Assembly: GCA_027295555.1 (NCBI GenBank)
Contig: JAPUKT010000502.1
Span: 1-10,205, forward strand
DNA: 10,205 nucleotides
Direction of reading: 5' to 3'
Source of the DNA: Deltaproteobacteria bacterium
GTDB taxonomy: Bacteria > Myxococcota_A > Polyangia > Polyangiales > Houyiibacteriaceae
This document shows positions 5,880 through 10,205 of this stretch, piece after piece (within the stretch, counting starts at the first letter, position 1; every line of letters starts with the position of its first letter). The translations under genes were made by a program, and so were the position numbers. The notes below the pieces were generated by a model. That model saw nothing but the letters and a program-made list of their open reading frames with translations. It did not search any database and was not told the DNA's origin.

Positions 5880-6557
5880 TCAATCGACGGCCCTCGCCCT
5901 CCACTTACGAACGATGAAAATCCCCATCGCTGCCGTTGCTACTGCAGCGAAGACCAGCAAAGGGCCCAGCCGATCCCACGGCCAAGTCGAGACGGGATGC
6001 TCGTCGAGCCAGGCGTTGATACGGATGCCGAGCAGGGTCGTCAAAAACGTGAACGGCGCCACTCCGAGGATGCTGCCGAGGATGAAAGGTCCGATCTTCA
6101 CACGCGAGACTCCCAGGGCGTACTGGACCGCGGGGGTCGTGTAGAACACGAGGCGCAAGAGAAACACGGTCACGAACCCGCGCGTGTGGAGCCGATCGTC
6201 GAACCGATGCACGCGCTTCGGAAGTCGCTTCTGCACCCAGTCCCGCGCGACAAAGCGAGCAAACGAAAAAGAGACGACGCCAGTCCCTACCGTGCCGGCC
6301 CAGTTCAGAAGGAAGGCTTCGGTCGGGCTCCAGATCAGAGGGGCGCTGAGCAAGAAAAGCAGCCCATTCACTCCGAGAGGCTGCACGCACGAATACGCCA
6401 CAACGAAGAGGACACCCCCCCAAACCCCCGCGTTTCGAATCCAAATCCGCATCTCCTGCGGGTCGATCTCTTCGTAGCTGCCGCTCGCATAGAACCAAGC
6501 TATGAGGCTGACCACGACAGCAACGAGAGCGATCTTAAATAGGCTTGCCCGATCCAC
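5880..6557 (-). CDS. TVP38/TMEM64-family (VTT domain) inner-membrane protein
   Basis: A 225-residue polytopic protein with hydrophobic segments near 6-24, 46-72, 80-100, 126-148, 155-178 and 197-216. The VTT/SNARE-associated domain shows FARFVARDWVQKRL (99-112), LLRLVFYTTPAVQYALGVSR (133-152) and KIGPFILGSILGVAPFTF (154-171), the family's conserved core with its re-entrant loops. Relatives (DedA, TVP38, TMEM41/64) are linked to membrane homeostasis, and some move lipids across the bilayer, so lipid or undecaprenyl-carrier handling is a reasonable but unproven role. The start is GTG at 6557, without a Shine-Dalgarno sequence. It is divergent from greB across 45 bases. The MBL enzyme gene follows on the same strand after 33 bases, suggesting co-transcription. 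Confidence 0.88.
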   Translation of the reverse strand: MDRASLFKIALVAVVVSLIAWFYASGSYEEIDPQEMRIWIRNAGVWGGVLFVVAYSCVQPLGVNGLLFLLSAPLIWSPTEAFLLNWAGTVGTGVVSFSFARFVARDWVQKRLPKRVHRFDDRLHTRGFVTVFLLRLVFYTTPAVQYALGVSRVKIGPFILGSILGVAPFTFLTTLLGIRINAWLDEHPVSTWPWDRLGPLLVFAAVATAAMGIFIVRKWRARAVD

Positions 6558-6602
6558 GCCGGGCTATGCTAACCCAGAGACGCCGACACCGGCACCGAAG
6601 CC
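6558..6602. promoter_or_regulatory. Short divergent promoter region with a two-way TATGCTA box
   Basis: The 45-base gap between TVP38-type and greB starts contains TATGCTA (6565-6571). On the plus strand it reads TATGCT, a good -10 that would give greB a leader of roughly 25 bases. On the minus strand it reads TAGCAT, 8 bases before the TVP38-type GTG, compatible with a leaderless transcript. Convincing -35 elements are absent on both sides. Confidence 0.4.
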
Positions 6603-7121
6603 ATGACTCGCCGTCGCACCCGTCCCGATACGTCTTCCAAGCCGGGCTACATCACGCCCGAGCGATATCGCCGTTTCGAAGAAGAAGCGGATCGGTTGTG
6701 GAACGTCGACCGTCCGAAAATGGCGAAGGCGGTGCAGGTCGCTGCTGCAGAGGGCGACCGCTCGGAAAACGCCGAGTATCAATACAGCAAGCAACGTCTT
6801 GCCGCGATCGATCGCCGCCTTCGATTTCTCGGTCAACGCTTGAAAGTTCTCACGATCGTCGACGAGAAGCCCCCGGACGACGGCCGTGTATATTTCGGCA
6901 GTTGGGTCACCATCGAAGACGAAGAGGGAAACAAGCTCACATACCGACTCGTCGGGCCCGATGAGATCGATGCGGAGAAGAAGTGGATCAGCATGGACTC
7001 CCCAGTGGGTAAGTCGCTCATGGGGCGTCAGGTCGGGGATGAGGTGACGGTGCGACGCCCCCGTGGCGAGGTGACCTGCGAAATCGTCGAAGTCCGAAAC
7101 ATCCCGCCCGACTCCGCATAG
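6603..7121 (+). CDS. greB: Transcription elongation factor GreB
   Basis: A 172-residue cytosolic factor that enters the RNA polymerase secondary channel and stimulates cleavage of backtracked transcripts. The N-terminal coiled coil spans about 18-88 and the FKBP-like C-terminal domain about 95-168. The coiled-coil tip GDRSENAEY (51-59) keeps the two acidic catalytic residues, Asp52 and Glu55. RLWNVDRP, IDRRLRFL and VYFGSWV, with RLVGPDEID and WISMDSPVGKSLMGRQVGDEV, fit GreB better than GreA. It is slightly longer than E. coli GreB because of a basic 15-residue N-terminal extension (TRRRTRPDTSSKPG) that resembles a disordered tail. The ATG at 6603 has only a weak purine stretch upstream. The membrane protein gene downstream starts 42 bases after the stop. 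Confidence 0.94.
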   Translation: MTRRRTRPDTSSKPGYITPERYRRFEEEADRLWNVDRPKMAKAVQVAAAEGDRSENAEYQYSKQRLAAIDRRLRFLGQRLKVLTIVDEKPPDDGRVYFGSWVTIEDEEGNKLTYRLVGPDEIDAEKKWISMDSPVGKSLMGRQVGDEVTVRRPRGEVTCEIVEVRNIPPDSA

Positions 7122-7148
7122 AAAATGGGGCTTGCGACCCCAGTTGGC

Positions 7149-7154
7149 TATAGT
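7149..7154 (+). promoter_or_regulatory. TATAGT box 9 bases before the first TMTC-like gene
   Basis: TATAGT is a near-consensus -10 in a GC-rich setting, placed 9 bases upstream of the ATG at 7164. The best upstream candidate, TTGCGA at 7132-7137, leaves an 11-base spacer, too short for a normal sigma-70 -35. If used, transcription would begin close to the start codon. Confidence 0.35.
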
Positions 7155-7163
7155 TCGCGGGGG

Positions 7164-8936
7164 ATGGAGCGCGTGCGATCACTTCCGAAGCAGTGGCCTA
7201 CGGTGGCTTGCGTTGCGCTGGTGGTCGTGGCGTACGCGCGAGCGCCCTTCGGCGGTTTCGTATGGGATGACGTTCACCTGATCCTCCGCGATGCGCGATT
7301 GCAGTCGTGGTCGAGCTTCGTCGAGGTGGTTAGCTCGTCGTTCTGGTCGGGGTCTCCATTGACGATCAACGAGTTCTACGCGGCCGTCTATCGCCCCGTT
7401 GTGAGCGCCGCTTACCTCGTGGAAATGCAGCTTTTCGGTGCGAACGCGGTCGGCTTTCACATCGTGAATATCGTGTTGCACATCGTCTGCACGGTTCTTT
7501 GCATTCGATGGATCACGCGGCGTATTCCCTCTGCACCTCCATTGGCCCTCTTCTTCGGTGGCATGCTGTTTGCGGTGCACCCGAGCCGTGTGGAGACCAT
7601 CGCGTGGGTCTCCGGGTGCGTCGACGTGTGGATGGTGTTCTGGCTTCTGCTTGGTCTCGAAGCTTGGCACGGTCGACGGAGCGTGTTGGCTGGCGTGTTG
7701 TTCGCCCTTGCGCTCTTCTCCAAGGAGGTCGCGGTGGTCGTGCCGCTTCTGCTCCTCACCGATCATTTCCTGCTTCGACGCAGTACCCGCATCTGGCAGC
7801 CCTGGTCGATCTCGACCGGGATCATCACGGCAGCCCTTGCACTCCGCATCTGGCTCGTGCCCATTGCGGCCACCGGTAGACCAGGGTGGGCGGAGATGCC
7901 GGTGCGCGTGCTTTCAACGCTCGGCTATTTCGTGCAACGCGTCGCGCTTCCGTGGCCACAAACGGTTCATCCAGCGGCGCGCTCTTACGACGCGGCCAGC
8001 AACGAGATTTTCGCGCCGTGGGCCATCGGGCTGGGCGTCGCGGCATTGTCCTGCGTGGCGGTTCTCGCGTTCTTGGCCTGGAGACACCGGGAGAAGTACC
8101 GACCGTGGCTGGCCGATGCACTTTGGTTTTTCATCCCCCTCCTCCCAACGCTCAACATCTTGGACATCGACGCCGTCGCACGAGCGTCGGACCGGTTCCT
8201 CTACTGGCCACTGATGGGCGTTTGCGCGCTCATCGCACGCGCGATCACTCTGGCTCTCCTATACGACGTGTCGACGCGCAGGGCAGTGATGGGACTCGCC
8301 GCGGGAGTGTCGGTGCTGTTCGTCCTAGCGAGTGCGATCCACGTGAGCCACTTCAGAACCGACTACACCCTCTGGGCTCACGAGTACGAGGTGGATCAGA
8401 GCAACACGGAGGCCCTCTGGGCGCTTGCCGGGATGGCCAAGTACGAAGGGCTCTCGGACAGCGCTCACCAACTGTGCACCGAGGGCTTCCAAGCAGCCGA
8501 TCACAAACGGTATCAATGGACGGCAATCCGCTTCGCGCTCTGCCAGCTAGAAACCTCGCTCGACCTCGCAATTCCGGACGATCCGGAGACCGTCGTTTAC
8601 GTTCGCGGGGTGTACGATCAGTTCATGGAAAAATCCCTGCTGTCGGCAGATCGCGGCACCCTGCGATTCGACATGCACATTACAAGCGAGACCATCCGGG
8701 ACCGATTGATGGCCGACCCCAACAACGTGGCGCTTCCGAGAGCCCGCGCACACCTGGTGTCGGGCGACACCGACGAGGCGATCGTGCAGCTCGAACAGAT
8801 CACACGGTCCTATCCGGTGGCGAAAGCCGGTTGGGGCATGCTGATCGCCGCGTACCAACGGAAGGGCGACGTCGACCGGGCAACTGCCACGGCGAGCCAT
8901 GCCAAACGGCTGTTTGGAGAGGAGCTGGACAGGTAG
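7164..8936 (+). CDS. TMTC-like GT-C membrane protein with C-terminal TPR repeats
   Basis: A 590-residue protein with about ten hydrophobic segments up to residue 393, then a soluble helical tail. The membrane part carries landmarks of TMTC/POMT-type GT-C glycosyltransferases: FVWDD (32-36), with the paired acidic residues in the first external loop expected to act in catalysis, YRP (76-78), FHIVNIVLH (98-106), AVHPSRVETIAWVSG (137-151), SKE (186-188) and SDRFLYWPLMG (342-352). The tail (about 410-590) has degenerate TPR-like units, clearest at ALPRARAHLVSGDTDEAIVQ and WGMLIAAYQRKGDVDRATA. The likely role is transfer of a sugar from a lipid carrier to exported proteins or envelope polymers; donor and acceptor are unknown. 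I chose the ATG at 7164; an ATG at 7125, 4 bases after greB, would add 13 polar residues. A paralog follows after 4 bases. Confidence 0.82.
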   Translation: MERVRSLPKQWPTVACVALVVVAYARAPFGGFVWDDVHLILRDARLQSWSSFVEVVSSSFWSGSPLTINEFYAAVYRPVVSAAYLVEMQLFGANAVGFHIVNIVLHIVCTVLCIRWITRRIPSAPPLALFFGGMLFAVHPSRVETIAWVSGCVDVWMVFWLLLGLEAWHGRRSVLAGVLFALALFSKEVAVVVPLLLLTDHFLLRRSTRIWQPWSISTGIITAALALRIWLVPIAATGRPGWAEMPVRVLSTLGYFVQRVALPWPQTVHPAARSYDAASNEIFAPWAIGLGVAALSCVAVLAFLAWRHREKYRPWLADALWFFIPLLPTLNILDIDAVARASDRFLYWPLMGVCALIARAITLALLYDVSTRRAVMGLAAGVSVLFVLASAIHVSHFRTDYTLWAHEYEVDQSNTEALWALAGMAKYEGLSDSAHQLCTEGFQAADHKRYQWTAIRFALCQLETSLDLAIPDDPETVVYVRGVYDQFMEKSLLSADRGTLRFDMHITSETIRDRLMADPNNVALPRARAHLVSGDTDEAIVQLEQITRSYPVAKAGWGMLIAAYQRKGDVDRATATASHAKRLFGEELDR

Positions 8937-8940
8937 AGCA

Positions 8941-10205
8941 ATGCGAAAGGCCCGGGCGCTGTCTTTGATCCTGCTGTGGGCGGTCATTGTCGCCGTCTTC
9001 GGGATAGGGCTGCACGGCGAATTCGTGTGGGACGACTTCTCGCTCATCGTGAACAACGCCACCCTGCGCGACCCGAGCCTCCTCCGTGAGCTGTTGACGA
9101 CGGAATTCTGGAACATCTCTTCGTCGAAAGCCGAGCTGAGTGAGACCTACGCACAAGTCTATAGGCCCGTCACGACGTTCGCGTTGTTTGCGCAGCACCA
9201 GCTGTTCGGTCTCGATGCGCGGGGCTTCCACGTGGTAAGCCTCTTCCTGCACTCGATTATCGTGACCCTCGTGCTCGTCCTGCTTCAGGAGCGCTTGGGT
9301 GAGGGTCGGGGTGGCTGGTTGGGCGCCTTGGCTGGGGCTGCGCTCTTTGCGATCCATCCGTCACGTGCGGAAAGCGTGGCTTGGATCTCCGCTTCGACGG
9401 AGCTCTGGATGGCGTTGTTCATCTTCAGTGGCTACGCGGTTTGGATCAAACGCCCGGAGTCCACCGTCTTTCCGTCGATTCTATTCGGGTTGGCCCTGTT
9501 CGCTAAAGAGACCGCGATCGTGATCCCCGCCGTCCTGTGGATCGACTTGTACGCCCGTCGAGGCGCCGTTGACTGGAAGCGTTGGGGCATGGCGACCGTG
9601 GTGTTTGCGGTCTTCGTCGTCGCTCGCTTCGGCATCATGCCGCCTCCGGAGGCCGCGATCGCCTGGGCGGGGCTTCCCCGACGCGTCCTCGGCACCCTTG
9701 GATACTACATCGAAGCGACAGCCTGGCCTTGGCGTCCTTTCGTGGAGCGTGGGTTTCGGTACACCGACTGTTCAGGCTCCCTGGTCGTGCCGGCTATCAC
9801 TCTCGCGATCGGGGGCTTCGCGACCATCGGGATCGTCGCCCTCGCCACGAAGTTTCGCGCGATGCGCGGCAAAGCGTGGTTGGCGGACCTCGCTTGGTTC
9901 GTGCTCTTTCTCGCGCCGGTGCTGAATATCGTCGACCTTCACGGATACGGGTTGGCGGCTGAGCGTTTCCTGTATGTCCCGATCTTCGGAGTCGCCGCGC
10001 TGTTTGGACGGGCGGTGGCCCGCGCGTCCGACGAAGCACCGAAGTCGCGCATTCTTTTGGGACTCAGCGTGTGCATGATCCTCGTCGCGTGCGGCCTATC
10101 GACTCGGCAACACGTCACCCACTTCCAGGTTAGCCAGACGCTGTGGGAGTACGAAGCCGAGCGTAATCCTGACAATCTGCATGCACTCGAGCTCATTGGA
10201 ATTGC
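8941..10205 (+). CDS. Second TMTC-like GT-C membrane protein, paralog (cut by window edge)
   Basis: The frame is open from the ATG at 8941 to the right edge (421 codons), so the C-terminal part is missing. It is a collinear paralog of the preceding gene. FVWDD (28-32), YRP (74-76), AIHPSRAESVAWIS (137-150), AKE (188-190) and AERFLYVPIFG (340-350) fall at nearly the same residue numbers. The last visible part (HFQVSQTLWEYEAERNPDNLHAL) matches the start of the TPR tail in the first copy. The acidic residue after the HPSR block is Glu here (STELW) and Asp in the first copy (CVDVW). The start follows the previous stop by 4 bases, so translation is probably coupled; a GGAG lies about 16 bases upstream, farther than ideal. 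A GT-C glycosyltransferase role is inferred; the substrate is unknown. Confidence 0.82.
   Translation, partial: MRKARALSLILLWAVIVAVFGIGLHGEFVWDDFSLIVNNATLRDPSLLRELLTTEFWNISSSKAELSETYAQVYRPVTTFALFAQHQLFGLDARGFHVVSLFLHSIIVTLVLVLLQERLGEGRGGWLGALAGAALFAIHPSRAESVAWISASTELWMALFIFSGYAVWIKRPESTVFPSILFGLALFAKETAIVIPAVLWIDLYARRGAVDWKRWGMATVVFAVFVVARFGIMPPPEAAIAWAGLPRRVLGTLGYYIEATAWPWRPFVERGFRYTDCSGSLVVPAITLAIGGFATIGIVALATKFRAMRGKAWLADLAWFVLFLAPVLNIVDLHGYGLAAERFLYVPIFGVAALFGRAVARASDEAPKSRILLGLSVCMILVACGLSTRQHVTHFQVSQTLWEYEAERNPDNLHALELIGI

Noticed and set aside
7125..7163. Upstream start of the first TMTC-like gene at 7125
   Set aside because: It adds 13 polar residues ahead of the first membrane segment and has no Shine-Dalgarno sequence. 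It remains possible because it lies 4 bases after the greB stop.
7886..8968. Plus-strand open frame (360 codons) in another frame of the first TMTC-like gene
   Set aside because: Arg/Gly-rich composition without motifs; the overlapping frame encodes the conserved membrane protein throughout.
1..10205. Mobile elements, CRISPR arrays, tRNA or rRNA genes, toxin-antitoxin or defence genes
   Set aside because: Read for on both strands. No transposase, regular spaced repeat, tRNA fold or defence-type domain was seen; gaps between genes are all 161 bases or less.

Overview
The window looks like ordinary chromosomal DNA from a GC-rich, secretion-rich bacterium, most likely a Myxococcota (former Deltaproteobacteria) relative. 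The evidence is a secreted trypsin-like protease with a MYXO-CTERM-like C-terminal sorting tail, a second exported serine protease of a type I associate with that phylum, and dense GC-biased coding. No rRNA, tRNA, insertion sequence, CRISPR array or prophage gene was seen. The longest non-coding stretch is about 161 bases.

Layout. Bases 1-2867 hold three minus-strand genes in close head-to-tail order: a trypsin-like lipoprotein protease (2867 to 1800), pyruvate kinase (1776 to 343), and the N-terminal third of another exported serine protease (308 to beyond the left edge). Gaps of 23 and 34 bases would allow one transcript, placing a glycolytic enzyme between two secreted proteases. A TetR-family regulator (3029-3634, plus) diverges from the protease across a 161-base region containing a 10-bp palindrome. 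The regulator converges on, and overlaps by 42 bases, an alpha/beta hydrolase of the haloalkane dehalogenase type (4528 to 3593, minus).

Two hairpins separate that hydrolase from a probable two-gene minus-strand operon: a TVP38/TMEM64-type membrane protein (6557 to 5880), then a membrane-anchored metallo-beta-lactamase-fold hydrolase resembling the GntH group (5846 to 4599). Divergent from these is the plus-strand run greB (6603-7121) followed by two tandem paralogous polytopic proteins (7164-8936, and 8941 to beyond the right edge). The paralogs resemble TMTC-type GT-C glycosyltransferases with TPR tails.

How the genes relate. The supported functional groups are envelope and secretion (two proteases, TVP38 protein, anchored MBL enzyme, GT-C pair) and core metabolism or transcription (pyruvate kinase, GreB). 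I found no convincing new multi-gene defence or biosynthetic system. The points most worth a second look are the tandem TMTC-like pair, the doubly anchored trypsin, the membrane-tethered GntH-like enzyme beside a TVP38 protein, and a recurring TANNNT box 5-10 bases before start codons that lack a Shine-Dalgarno sequence, which suggests leaderless transcripts.
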